The notes under the pieces were generated by a model. It searched no databases, was not told where the DNA came from, and saw nothing but the letters and a program-made list of their open reading frames with translations. The position numbers and the translations under genes are program-made. From positions 62,001 through 126,000 of the forward strand of contig NZ_JNXT01000018.1 in assembly GCF_000716675.1 (NCBI RefSeq): DNA of 64,000 nucleotides, given 5' to 3'. This DNA comes from Streptomyces alboflavus (GTDB lineage: Bacteria; Actinomycetota; Actinomycetes; Streptomycetales; Streptomycetaceae). Shown in pieces: positions 8,659-17,318 of this stretch. How positions within the stretch are numbered: the stretch's first letter is position 1; each line of letters begins with the position of its first letter.

Positions 8659-8675
8659 TGGGGAGGATCTGGGGA
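8659..8675 (+). repeat. Right copy of 17-bp flanking repeat
   Basis: TGGGGAGGATCTGGGGA, 16 of 17 bases identical to 3314-3330 and in the same orientation. It lies about 80 bp past the premature end of the SgcJ-like gene. Confidence 0.45.
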
Positions 8676-8718
8676 CTGCGGTGCCGAGGGCGTTGCCGGA
8701 CTCCCCGGTCCAGGGCCG

Positions 8719-9558
8719 TCATTCCGGGGCCGCGGCCAGTTCGAAGCGGAGGTAGCGTTCCACGGAGCGGGCCAGGACCTCGTTGCCGTTCGAAGGGACG
8801 ACCCGGTGCCACCAGGCGCCGTAGATGCGCTCGAAGCGGTAGCCGGCGAGGAGGTCCGCTGCCGCGCGGACCGCGTGCGGGCGCTCCGGGATGTGGTTGG
8901 CGTAGCTGTACATGAGGGTCACCCAGCGGTTGTCCGGGCAGACGTTGACCACGTCGCCCGTGAAGAGTGCCCCGTCGCCCGCGCTCCAGTGCAGGACCGC
9001 GCTGCCCGGGAAGTGCACGCCCGGGTTGATCAGGGTCACCTCGTCGGTGAGCTGGAGCGTGCGGCCGCTCCAGAACCGCACGGCCGGGTCCGGGCGGCCC
9101 ACCCACTGCCGGTCGGCCTCGTGCAGGTGGACCGGGGCGTCGAAGGCGTGGGCCCACTCCACCATCGAGGAGTAGAAGTGCGGATGGCTGATCGCGATGT
9201 GGTCGATGCCGCCGACCTCCTCGACGGCCCGCACCATCGCGTCGTCGAGGTACGGCACGCAGTCCCACAGCACCTTCCCGGCGGCGGTGCGCAGGAGGAG
9301 GGCGCGCTGGCCGATGGCGAACTGCGGGGTGACGCCGATGCCGAGGACGTCGGGCCCCTGCTCCTCGAAGAGGCCGCTGTGGCCCTCCTCGCGCAACCCG
9401 GCCAGCGTCGTCCACTGCTGGCCGCCCCGGCCCACGTACTGCCGCTCGTCCAGACAGACCGGGCAGTCCGGGCGGGCGGCGGCGTACTGGGTGCCGCAGG
9501 TGCGGCAGATCGGGGGTGCGGGAGCCGGGGCGGAGGTGGGGGTGGGGGTGTCAGTCAC
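8719..9558 (-). CDS. Metallo-beta-lactamase-fold hydrolase with N-terminal zinc ribbon
   Basis: A 279-residue protein. After a Pro/Ala-rich leader, CRTCG and CPVC (about residues 19-36) form a rubredoxin-like zinc ribbon. The rest has the metallo-beta-lactamase layout: IDHIAISHPHFYSSM, LHEADRQW, GVHFPGSAVLHW and LFTGDVVNV. The first motif keeps H-x-H but lacks the DH of the classic HxHxDH signature, as in several hydrolase-like subgroups, so one metal site may be absent or altered. It overlaps the downstream end of the epimerase gene by 8 bp and is co-transcribed with it. Substrate unknown. Confidence 0.85.
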   Translation of the reverse strand: MTDTPTPTSAPAPAPPICRTCGTQYAAARPDCPVCLDERQYVGRGGQQWTTLAGLREEGHSGLFEEQGPDVLGIGVTPQFAIGQRALLLRTAAGKVLWDCVPYLDDAMVRAVEEVGGIDHIAISHPHFYSSMVEWAHAFDAPVHLHEADRQWVGRPDPAVRFWSGRTLQLTDEVTLINPGVHFPGSAVLHWSAGDGALFTGDVVNVCPDNRWVTLMYSYANHIPERPHAVRAAADLLAGYRFERIYGAWWHRVVPSNGNEVLARSVERYLRFELAAAPE

Positions 9559-10477
9559 GGCTGGCTCCGGTCGGTTCGGGGAGGTCGGTCGGTTCGGTCA
9601 GTTCGGTCAGTTCGGTCAGTTCGGTCAGTTCGGTGAGGACGTACGGGCGGCTCGGGCGCCAGCCCAGTTCCTCGACGGCGCGCCGCCCCGATACCACCTG
9701 GTCGAGCGCGAGCGCCTCGGCGAACGGCTCCCCGAGCGCCTCCGCGGCCTCGGCGATCGGCCACGGCTCGGCTCGGCCCGTGCCGCCCGCGGCGATGTCG
9801 GCCGCCGCCGCGAGCGCGACCGCGGGGACGGACTCCCATGCCACGCCGTGCAGCAGGTGCCCCGCGTGCGCCTTGGTCAGCGCGAGGGCGTACAGCTCGG
9901 CGAGGTCGTCGACGTGCACCATCGGCCAGCGGGTCGTGACCGGACCGACGTAGCGGCCCGCGCCGTGCTCCCGGGCCCAGCCGGTCATCAGGGCGGGGAT
10001 GCCGCCGCCCCGGCCGTACGCGATGCCCGGGCGTATCACCACGGCCCGCACGTCGTCCCCGGCGGTGGCGAGCACCCGCTGCTCGATCCGCGGCCGGTAG
10101 CCGACGATCGCGATCGGGTCGGTGGCGGCGTCCTCGGCCAGCGGGGTGTCCCCGGTGGCGCCGAGCACCCACACGCCGCTCGTGTAGACGTACGCGCGGC
10201 CCGTGCCACGCAGCGGCGCGACCAGCGCCTCCAGGGCGGCGGTGTCCACCGCCTCGTCGCCGGTCGGCGTGGCCAGGTTCACCACCGCGTCCACGTCGTC
10301 CGTCACCGCCGCGCGCAGCGACGACGGGTCGGCCAGATCGCCGACCCGCACCGGTGTGTCCGAGTGCGGCCCGGCCGCGTTCTTGACCAGGGGCACCACG
10401 TCGTGCCCCTCCCGCGTCAGTCGCGCCACCACCGCGGAACCGATGTATCCGGTGGCACCGAGGACCAGAACTTTCAT
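9551..10477 (-). CDS. NAD-dependent epimerase/dehydratase family protein
   Basis: A 308-residue extended-SDR protein. The nucleotide-binding loop is GATGYIG at residues 7-13 and the membrane-proximal strands follow the atypical NAD(P)H-binding pattern. In place of the usual YxxxK there is GYRPRIE, so the catalytic Lys is missing; it may bind substrate rather than be a classic epimerase. The C-terminus ends in a run of TEL repeats, encoded by a 9-bp tandem repeat (9592-9636). The start is the ATG ending at 10477, preceded by AGGGAGAG; the in-frame TTG one codon earlier is less likely. It forms an operon with the lactamase-fold gene. Confidence 0.87.
   Translation of the reverse strand: MKVLVLGATGYIGSAVVARLTREGHDVVPLVKNAAGPHSDTPVRVGDLADPSSLRAAVTDDVDAVVNLATPTGDEAVDTAALEALVAPLRGTGRAYVYTSGVWVLGATGDTPLAEDAATDPIAIVGYRPRIEQRVLATAGDDVRAVVIRPGIAYGRGGGIPALMTGWAREHGAGRYVGPVTTRWPMVHVDDLAELYALALTKAHAGHLLHGVAWESVPAVALAAAADIAAGGTGRAEPWPIAEAAEALGEPFAEALALDQVVSGRRAVEELGWRPSRPYVLTELTELTELTELTEPTDLPEPTGASRD
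9592..9636. repeat. 9-bp tandem repeat inside the epimerase 3' end
   Basis: Four perfect copies of GTTCGGTCA followed by one copy ending GA. It encodes the TELTELTEL tail of the epimerase. A unit length of 9 keeps the frame whatever the copy number, so the tail length can vary between strains by slippage. Confidence 0.9.
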
Positions 10478-10631
10478 CAACTCTCCCTAGTGGACGTGCT
10501 CGAACGGCAGGACAGCTCGAACGGGAAGACAGTAGGAACCGCGTCCGGACCTGCGGATCCGTCGAATGACCTGGGTGTCGAATGACCTGGGTGTCGTACC
10601 GGCGTTCGTACGGGGCGGGGGCGGGTGGGCG

Positions 10632-13463
10632 TCAGCCCAGGTCCAGCGCTCCGAGTGCGGCCCGCGAGGCCACACCGAGCTTCGGGTAGGCGTTGGACAG
10701 GTGGTAGCCGACCGTGCGCGGGCTCAGGAACAGGCGCGCGCCGATGTCCCGGTTGCTCAGGCCCGTCGCCGCGAGCCGGACCACCCGCAGCTCCTGTGCG
10801 GTCAGCCGGCCCACGAGGTCCGTGCCCGTCGCCGACGCGGCGGGGCTGGCACCGGCGGCGCGCAGCTCCGTGCGGGCCCGGTCCGCCCAGGCGGCCGCCG
10901 GCATCCGCTCGAACGACGCGAGCGCCGTGGTCAGTTCCTCCCTGGCGGCGGCCCTGCGCTTCGCCCGGCGCAGCCACTCCCCGTAAAGGAGCCGGGTGCG
11001 TGCCTCCTCGAACGGGCGGCCGTCCCCCTCGTGGGCGGCGAGCGCCCGCTCGTAGAGCTCCTCGGCCGCCGCGCCGTCGGCGGCGAGCAAGGCGCGGCAG
11101 CGCAGCTCCACCGCGCCCGCCCACGCGGTCCCGGTGGCGCGGGCCCAGGGCGTGAACCGGTCGGCGGCCCGCCGGGCTTCGGCGGCCCGGTCGGTCCGGA
11201 CGGCGGCCTCCACCTGGTCGGGCAGGCTGTGCACGGACACCATGAGGTGCCGCTGCGGGCCGCCGGTGAGGCCGGCGAAACGTCGCAGCGCCCGGTCGTA
11301 GCGGCCCAGGCCGAGGTCGAGCAGGCCGTGCGCCCTGGCCAGCCAGATCGGGATCGGGGCGACACCGAGGTACGGGTCCCGCCCCGCGGTCTCCCGCCCG
11401 CCGCCCGGCCGGTCCCCGCCCCCCGGTCCGTCGGCACCCGCCAGCCCCTCCGGGCCACCGGGCTCCTCCCCTTGGAGCGCGGCAAGCACCACCAGGACAC
11501 CGCTGAGCATCGTGGCGAGATGGCGCTGACCGGTGTCGCAGGCGATCTCCAGACCCTCGACCGCCGTCGTGTACGCGTCCCGGTGCCGGCCCAGGAACAG
11601 CCGCAGCCGCGCAAGGCGCAGCAGCACCCGCGGCAGCACCCCCACGGCGCCCTCCGCACGGCACTCCCGCTCCAGCGCGACGGCCTCGTCGTGCACGGTG
11701 CGGTACTCGCCGAGCAGCATGTCCCAGCCGTGCAGCCGCACCTGTTCGGCCAGGCTGCGTTCCTTCCGTGTCTCCACGACGTACGCGGCGAACTCCCGTA
11801 CCGCCGCCGCCCCGCCCGCCGCGTCACCCACCAGCGTGTCGAGCACCCCGGCCGCGCCACGGTGCACGGGATCCCCGCCGAAGTCCAGACCGGCCGTCCG
11901 CGCCCGGGTGTCCCGGGCCGCCGCGGCCGGGTCCGGGGCGTCCCAGGCCATGACGGCCGACTCGAACAACAGCCACGCCCCCGTGGCGGGATGGCGCGCC
12001 GTCACGTCGGACGCCGCGTCGACGAGCAGCAGCCGCGCCGACTCCGCGCGGCCCTGCCCGTGTTCGAGCGCGGCCCGGACGCTGGCGAGCCTGGCGAGGG
12101 TCAGCGGGCTGCTCACCTGCCCCACCTCGTCGGCGAGCGCCCCCGCGAGCTCCACCTGTCCGGCCTCGGCCGCGGCGGCCGACGCGGCGGCGAGGCGCAG
12201 CGACCGGGCCTCCTGGTCCTCGGTGAGCCGCGCGGCCCGCCGGTAGGCGGCGGCGACCGCCGCCCGGCCGCCCCGCGAGCGGAACTGCTCGGCGCTGCGC
12301 TCCAGTTCGGCGGCGACCTCCTCGTCGTAGCCGACGGTCGCCACGGCCAGGTGCCAGGCCCGGCGGCCCATGTCCCCGGCGGCGGGCGCCGCTTCGGCGA
12401 GCGCCCGGTGGGCGGCCGCCCGCTCGACGAGGACCGCTCCCTGGTAGGCGGCGGCCCGCGCCAGCGGATGCCGGAAGGCGATGCGGCGCCCGGACACCCG
12501 CACCAGGTCGGCCGCCTCCGCCGGGCCGAGGTCCCCGGCGGCGGCGCCCACCCGCTCTCCCGCCGCCAGCACGAGCGCCACGTCACCGGTGTCGTCCGCG
12601 GCGGCGACCGTCAGGAGCAGACGGGTCGGCGCGGGCAGCGCCCGGATCCGCTCGTCGAAGATTCGCCGCACCCGCCACGAGGCCGGAAGGACGGCGATCT
12701 CCCGTGCGTCCAGCGGCTCGCTCCCGTCCCGCTGGGCCTTCGTCAGCGCCCCCGCCAGCTCCACCAGGGCGAGCGGATTGCCCTGTGCGAGCCCGAGGAT
12801 CCGGCTGCTCACGTCGGCGCGCAGGTCGGGCGCCCGGCCGACGAGGAGCGCCGCGCCCTCCGCGTCGGTCAACGGCCCGAGGTGCAGCACCGGCAGGCCC
12901 GGCGCGGCGTCGAACACCACCGAGTCCTCGTGCGCGGCGAACACCATGGCCACCCGCCCCCTGCCGAGCCGACGGGCCGCGAACAGCAGCGCGTCCACGG
13001 TCTCCAGGTCCAGCCACTGCGCGTCGTCGACCAGGACCACGACCGGACGTTCCTCGGACAGCTCGTCGAGCAGGCCGAGCGTCGCGGCCCCGACCAGGAA
13101 GCGGTCCCCCGCGGGCACGTCGTCCAGGGCGACCGCCCCGCGCAGCGCCCGCAACTGACGCTCCGGCAACCCTCCGGCCCGGTCCAGGGCGCCCCGCAGG
13201 AGCATGTGCAGACCGGCGTACGGCAGCGCCGCCTCCGACTGGACACCCGTGCACCGCAGCAGCCGGGCTCCGTCCGCCGCCGCGGCGCACCGGTCGAGCA
13301 GCGCCGTCTTGCCCGACCCCGCCTCGCCGATGAGCACCACGGCACCGCCTCTGCTCTCCCGGGCTCCCGCCAAGAGCCCGTCGAGGACCTGCCGTTCGTG
13401 GTCCCGGCCGCTGAGGCCGACGGGCTTCCGGTCGACGGCGCCTGCCCCGACGGCGTCGGTCAT
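10632..13463 (-). CDS. LuxR-family large ATP-binding regulator (LAL)
   Basis: A 943-residue transcription activator of the MalT/LAL type. The Walker A motif is GEAGSGKT at residues 46-53, Walker B is VVVLVDDAQWLD about 100 residues later, and a long TPR-like helical middle follows. The C-terminus is a LuxR HTH (LTAQELRVVRLAATGLSNRDIG to RTVGYHLSNAYPKL). ATP and a ligand are thought to switch such proteins into an active oligomer. The start is the ATG ending at 13463 behind GGGAGAG; longer in-frame extension upstream is without codon bias. Its targets are not evident; the next gene downstream (154 bp away) is the epimerase operon. Confidence 0.94.
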   Translation of the reverse strand: MTDAVGAGAVDRKPVGLSGRDHERQVLDGLLAGARESRGGAVVLIGEAGSGKTALLDRCAAAADGARLLRCTGVQSEAALPYAGLHMLLRGALDRAGGLPERQLRALRGAVALDDVPAGDRFLVGAATLGLLDELSEERPVVVLVDDAQWLDLETVDALLFAARRLGRGRVAMVFAAHEDSVVFDAAPGLPVLHLGPLTDAEGAALLVGRAPDLRADVSSRILGLAQGNPLALVELAGALTKAQRDGSEPLDAREIAVLPASWRVRRIFDERIRALPAPTRLLLTVAAADDTGDVALVLAAGERVGAAAGDLGPAEAADLVRVSGRRIAFRHPLARAAAYQGAVLVERAAAHRALAEAAPAAGDMGRRAWHLAVATVGYDEEVAAELERSAEQFRSRGGRAAVAAAYRRAARLTEDQEARSLRLAAASAAAAEAGQVELAGALADEVGQVSSPLTLARLASVRAALEHGQGRAESARLLLVDAASDVTARHPATGAWLLFESAVMAWDAPDPAAAARDTRARTAGLDFGGDPVHRGAAGVLDTLVGDAAGGAAAVREFAAYVVETRKERSLAEQVRLHGWDMLLGEYRTVHDEAVALERECRAEGAVGVLPRVLLRLARLRLFLGRHRDAYTTAVEGLEIACDTGQRHLATMLSGVLVVLAALQGEEPGGPEGLAGADGPGGGDRPGGGRETAGRDPYLGVAPIPIWLARAHGLLDLGLGRYDRALRRFAGLTGGPQRHLMVSVHSLPDQVEAAVRTDRAAEARRAADRFTPWARATGTAWAGAVELRCRALLAADGAAAEELYERALAAHEGDGRPFEEARTRLLYGEWLRRAKRRAAAREELTTALASFERMPAAAWADRARTELRAAGASPAASATGTDLVGRLTAQELRVVRLAATGLSNRDIGARLFLSPRTVGYHLSNAYPKLGVASRAALGALDLG

Positions 13464-13779
13464 CGGCGCTCTCCCGCTCTTCGGTACGCGGCAGGGGCCG
13501 ACTCGTCCAGAGCCCCTTGTCGTTCGACCGGCTGAACCGGGTCCCGGCCGGCGCCGAGCCTTCTGAGCATGCGATGTCCCCCCGTCCTGCACCGCCCCCT
13601 CCTGACCGGTGCCCGCGGCTCCATGATCTCCCTGAGCGGAGGCGTCGCCAACATCGGGTGTTCCCCTCCAGGACGGCCGGAGGCCTCGCTGACCTGCGGG
13701 TCTGCGAGCGGCGGGACCGGCTCCGACGGCCTCGCGCGGGGTGGGTGACAGACAACTTCCCCTGTACGTCGGAGCAGTT
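13464..13779. other. Intergenic stretch upstream of the LAL regulator
   Basis: About 300 bp containing the regulator's ribosome binding site and presumably its promoter. I see no convincing gene or hairpin here. Confidence 0.5.
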
Positions 13780-14043
13780 GGGCGTCCGCACGCCGGAGGG
13801 CGGTGTCCCAGATGCCGTCCGCGAGGGCCTCGGCCAGGGCGCAGTGCAGGACGGGGGCGTCCGTGGCGTACCTGCCGTCGAGGGGGTGGACGCCGCCCCT
13901 GCGGTCCGGGCCCTGTCCGCTCATGCCGGTGGCGGTCAGGTCGAGCCACGCGTATCGCCCCTGGGCACGGAGCGGTGCCCATTGGTCGCGGGCGGCTTCG
14001 AGGCCCCTTCGGCCGGTCGCGCCACCCTCGCGCGCCCGGTACG
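13780..14043 (-). pseudogene. Possible gene fragment with coding bias
   Basis: On the minus strand an open frame directly after the hydrolase stop keeps strong third-position GC bias for about 85 codons. It reads like real protein: GLEAARDQWAPLRAQGRYAW, LDLTATG, and later TDAPVLHCALAEALADGIWD. No start codon with a ribosome binding site precedes it, and past about 13780 the bias and protein character fade without a stop. It could be the remains of a small, unrecognised gene. I cannot name a family. Confidence 0.35.
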
Positions 14044-14829
14044 TCAGTCCGCGTCGAGGAAGTCGCGGGTCAGCTCGACGAGCCCGGTGGGGTCGGCGAA
14101 CCAGTCCATGTGGCCCTCGCCGTCGAGTTCCACGAGGCGGGCGCCGGGGATCGCGGCGGCCAGTTGCCGTGAACCTTCCATGGGGATCATGTTGTCGCCG
14201 CCGAGGCCCACGACCAGGGTGGGCGCCGTGATGCGGGGCAGGAGGTCGCGGATGTCCACGCGCGCGCCGAGGTCGATCTGGCGGCCGATGCCGGGCGGCG
14301 GCCACGCGTCCGCGAGCGACTGGGCGAGCCCTTCGTGGCCGAACCGGTCGAGGGTGGCGGCGCTGAAGCCGGTGAGCGCGGAGAACCTCTTGAACAACTC
14401 GCGGTCGGTGTCGAGGAGTTTGCGCCAGGTCTCGAAGTAGAAGCCGTCCCGCGGCCCGGTCGAGTGCGCCCAGCCGCCGACCAGGACGAGGCGCCGCACG
14501 AGCCCGGGCTCGGTGGCGGCCGCGGCCGCCGCGGCGACCGCCCCCAGGGAGAAGCCGAGCAGGTCGACCGGCCCCGGGACCGCGTCCCGCGTCGCCGCGA
14601 CGACCTGGTCGGCGATCAGCTCGACGGTCAGGTCCGAGCCGTCGTCGGCGGTCTCTCCGCTGCCGCTGAAGTTGGGGCGCACGACCGTACGGTCCCGGCT
14701 GAAGTCCCCCACCACGTTGCCGAAGACCTTCTCGGCGTCGCCGCCGGTGCCGTGGACCAGGACGAGGCCGGGTCCCTGACCGTCGACTTCGTAGTGGACC
14801 TGGGTGCGGCGGGTCGCGACGTAAGGCAT
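14044..14829 (-). CDS. Alpha/beta hydrolase
   Basis: A 261-residue serine hydrolase. HGTGG at residues 26-30 forms the oxyanion loop, S94 in GFSLG is the nucleophile, and the histidine is in DGEGHMDWF near the C-terminus; an acidic residue in VVGLGGDNM lies in the usual place. The ATG ending at 14829 follows GGTGA at a good distance and gives a start like other family members; the ATG four codons upstream is rejected. The gene is divergent from a MarR regulator and shares with it a promoter region with repeated TGAGCGCT sites, so it is probably the regulator's target. Substrate unknown, perhaps an ester or lactone. Confidence 0.9.
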   Translation of the reverse strand: MPYVATRRTQVHYEVDGQGPGLVLVHGTGGDAEKVFGNVVGDFSRDRTVVRPNFSGSGETADDGSDLTVELIADQVVAATRDAVPGPVDLLGFSLGAVAAAAAAATEPGLVRRLVLVGGWAHSTGPRDGFYFETWRKLLDTDRELFKRFSALTGFSAATLDRFGHEGLAQSLADAWPPPGIGRQIDLGARVDIRDLLPRITAPTLVVGLGGDNMIPMEGSRQLAAAIPGARLVELDGEGHMDWFADPTGLVELTRDFLDAD

Positions 14830-14970
14830 GAAGATCACCACTCATATGGTCAGTACTAGTTGAATGAGCGCTAAGATAATGAGCGCTTACCTGAACGTCA
14901 ACTAAGTCAGCGCTCAGGTAAAGTGCCGGGGAACGCCCCACGGGGCGGTCGGTCGGCCTCGGAGGTGCCC
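14830..14970. promoter_or_regulatory. Divergent promoter with repeated TGAGCGCT operator half-sites
   Basis: TGAGCGCT occurs at 14865-14872 and 14880-14887, and its inverse AGCGCTCA at 14909-14916. The outer pair also brings TTACCTGA (14887-14894) and TCAGGTAA (14914-14921) into inverted orientation. GGAGG at 14961-14965 is the ribosome binding site of the MarR gene. The arrangement of three half-sites fits cooperative binding by the adjacent MarR dimer, controlling both genes. Confidence 0.65.
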
Positions 14971-15471
14971 ATGACGGACGCGGTGGACGCGGTGATCGAA
15001 CAGTGGGGCAGGGAGCGCCCCGACATCGACTTCTGGCCCGTCGGCATCGTCGGCAGACTCCTGCGCATCTCCCGCATGTGGGACAAGGAGATCAAGGACT
15101 TCCTCGCGGGCCACGACCTGGAACCCGGGGAGTTCGACGTGCTCTCCACGTTGCGGCGCTCGGGCGCCCCCTATGAGCTGACCGCCGGCGCGTTCCTCAA
15201 GACGTCCCTGGTCACCACCGGCGCCATCACACTGCGCGTCGACCGCATGCAGGGCAAGGGGCTCGTCGTCCGGACCCGCGCCGAAAGCGACCGGCGCTCC
15301 GTGAAGATCCGCCTCACCGACCACGGCCTCGACGTCATCGACCGCGTCCTGCCCCTGCACATCGCCAACGAGGCCCGCCTCCTCCAGGCCCTCGACCCCG
15401 AGGAGCGCGAGCGGCTGGCCGCGACCATGAGCACCGTCCTCCAGTCCTACGGCGACCTCCCGTCGGCATAG
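14971..15471 (+). CDS. MarR-family transcriptional regulator
   Basis: A 166-residue winged-helix protein. The DNA-binding part runs from EFDVLSTLRRSG through TSLVTTGAITLRVDRMQGKGLVVR to the wing RAESDRRSVKIRLT, which is the MarR layout. An in-frame ATG at 14923 was passed over because the one at 14971 has GGAGG at the right distance. It is divergent from the alpha/beta hydrolase and probably represses both that gene and itself through the TGAGCGCT sites between them. Confidence 0.92.
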   Translation: MTDAVDAVIEQWGRERPDIDFWPVGIVGRLLRISRMWDKEIKDFLAGHDLEPGEFDVLSTLRRSGAPYELTAGAFLKTSLVTTGAITLRVDRMQGKGLVVRTRAESDRRSVKIRLTDHGLDVIDRVLPLHIANEARLLQALDPEERERLAATMSTVLQSYGDLPSA

Positions 15472-15505
15472 GCTCCCCGGCGCTCGGCGGCATAGGCTCC
15501 CCGGC

Positions 15506-16249
15506 ATGCCACTGCGACCCGTGCAGGTGAACTTCAAGGCGCTCGACGACTCGGTGGTCGGGCGGTTCTGGGCCGAGGCACTCGGCTGGGGCGTGTCCAG
15601 CGAGGCGCCCGGGGTGACCGATGTCGCGCCCGGCGGAGGCTTCGTGCGGCCGGACGCGACCGCCGTCCGCGTCGACGTCGTGACCGTGCAGGAGGCGAAG
15701 ACGGCGACGAAGAACCGGCTGCACATCGATCTCGCCAGCACCTCGGCGTCCCATCAGGAGGAGCTGGTCGCGCGCCTGAAGGCGCTCGGCGCGACGCCCG
15801 TCGACGTGGGGCAGGGCGAGGTGCCGTGGACAGTCCTCGCCGACCCGGAGGGCAACGAGTTCTGCGTCCTGGAACCCCGGGAGATCTACCGGGACACCGG
15901 GCCGATCGCCGCGATCGTGGTGGACTGCGCGGATCCGCGGGCCATGGCCCGGTTCTGGGGCGAGGCGATCGACTGGACCGTGCGCGAGGTGACCGACGAA
16001 CACGCCTCGCTGCGCTCAGCGCAGGGGGTCGGCCCGTATCTGGAGTTCCTGCGCTCCACCGACGGGCACACCGTGCCGGACCGTCTCTGTCTCGACCTGT
16101 TGCCGTACTCCGGCGACGACCAGGAGGCGGAGGCGGCCCGGCTGCGGGCCCTCGGCGCCACCGACATCGACCGCGGCCAGGGCGACGTCCCGTGGCGGTG
16201 CATGGCCGACCCGGAGAGCCACGAGTTCCGCGTCCTCGGGACCCGCTGA
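15506..16249 (+). CDS. VOC-family protein with two glyoxalase-like domains
   Basis: A 247-residue protein made of two similar halves (residues ~1-125 and ~130-247), each with the beta-alpha-beta-beta-beta pattern of the vicinal oxygen chelate fold. Both halves contain EARLRALGAT-like helices and end with WTVLADPEGNEFCVL or WRCMADPESHEFRVL, where the second Glu is a usual metal ligand. It probably acts on a small molecule as a dioxygenase, lyase or resistance protein. The two domains look like an internal duplication. A 15-bp direct repeat around GGCATAGGCTCCCCGGC lies before its start. It may share a transcript with the MarR gene. Confidence 0.88.
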   Translation: MPLRPVQVNFKALDDSVVGRFWAEALGWGVSSEAPGVTDVAPGGGFVRPDATAVRVDVVTVQEAKTATKNRLHIDLASTSASHQEELVARLKALGATPVDVGQGEVPWTVLADPEGNEFCVLEPREIYRDTGPIAAIVVDCADPRAMARFWGEAIDWTVREVTDEHASLRSAQGVGPYLEFLRSTDGHTVPDRLCLDLLPYSGDDQEAEAARLRALGATDIDRGQGDVPWRCMADPESHEFRVLGTR

Positions 16250-16270
16250 CCGCATCGGGAGGAGCGCGGC

Positions 16271-17140
16271 ATGCCAGGAAGCGTGATCGCCGGGGGCCGG
16301 GGCGTCGGCATGACCCGGGTGGGCGGCGGCAGGTGGCGCGTGACCCGGCCCTGGCCGCCCACGCTGCGCCCCTTTCTGCACAGCTACGCCGGGTACTGGG
16401 AGGCGACGGTCTCGCCCTTCCGGGTCCGGCTCGTCCCCACGGGCCGCGCCGTCCTGGTGATCAGCCTGGGGGCGCCCTTCGCCCAGGTCCGCCGCCTGGA
16501 CCAGGCGGGCCCCGCCGAGCACGTGGTGGGCTCGCTGATAGCGGGGCTCGAGGACGGGCCCCGGGTCCTCGACCACCCCGGCGGCCAGGAGGCGATCCGG
16601 ATCGAGCTGACGCCGCTCGGCGCCTACCGTCTTTTCGCCATGCCGATGCGGGAGTTGACCAACCAGGTGGTCGAGCTCCCCCACGTCCTCGGCCCCCGGT
16701 CCGCCGAGCTGGTGGAGCGGCTCGCGGCGACCGGCGACTGGGGAGCCAGGTTCGACCTCCTCGACGCCGCGTTACTGGCCCGCCTCGATCGCGGCCCGGA
16801 CCCCGCGCCCGAGGTGAGCCACGCCTGGCGCCTCCTCTCCCGCTCGGGCGGGGCCGTGCCGATCGCCCGGATCACCGCCGAAGTGGGCTGGAGCCACAGC
16901 TACCTGGTCCGCCGCTTCACCCAGCAGATCGGCCTGACACCGAAGATGTCCGCCCGCGTGCTGCGCTTCCACCGCGCCGCTGGGCTGCTCGCCCGCGCGC
17001 AGGGCGACCTCGACGACGTGGCCGCCACCTGCGGTTTCTACGACCAGTCCCATCTGAACCGGGAGTTCCGCGCCCTCGCCGACGTCACCCCCGGCGCGAT
17101 GGCCGCCGCGCGCCCGGCGGAAGGCGCGGTCCCGCTCTAG
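16271..17140 (+). CDS. AraC-family transcriptional regulator
   Basis: A 289-residue regulator. The N-terminal ~160 residues form a variable sensor domain with little recognisable sequence. The C-terminal two-HTH AraC domain is clear: ITAEVGWSHSYLVRRFTQQI is the first helix-turn-helix, and DVAATCGFYDQSHLNREFR with the AraC signature is the second. GGGAGGAG precedes the ATG at 16271. It follows the VOC gene by 21 bp in the same direction and may control it. Confidence 0.9.
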   Translation: MPGSVIAGGRGVGMTRVGGGRWRVTRPWPPTLRPFLHSYAGYWEATVSPFRVRLVPTGRAVLVISLGAPFAQVRRLDQAGPAEHVVGSLIAGLEDGPRVLDHPGGQEAIRIELTPLGAYRLFAMPMRELTNQVVELPHVLGPRSAELVERLAATGDWGARFDLLDAALLARLDRGPDPAPEVSHAWRLLSRSGGAVPIARITAEVGWSHSYLVRRFTQQIGLTPKMSARVLRFHRAAGLLARAQGDLDDVAATCGFYDQSHLNREFRALADVTPGAMAAARPAEGAVPL

Positions 17141-17318
17141 CGCCTGCGCCGCTCAGCGCCTGTGCCGCGCAGGTCATATTTGTCCAAGCCAGCGCGCCCG
17201 TACGTCACTAAGGTCCTCGACTGTGATCTTCAGGCCACCGGCCTGGGGCAAGCACCGCGCGTACATCGAGCACGTGGAGTACGCCGACGCACCGCACCAT
17301 CACTTCAGGGGGACACCG

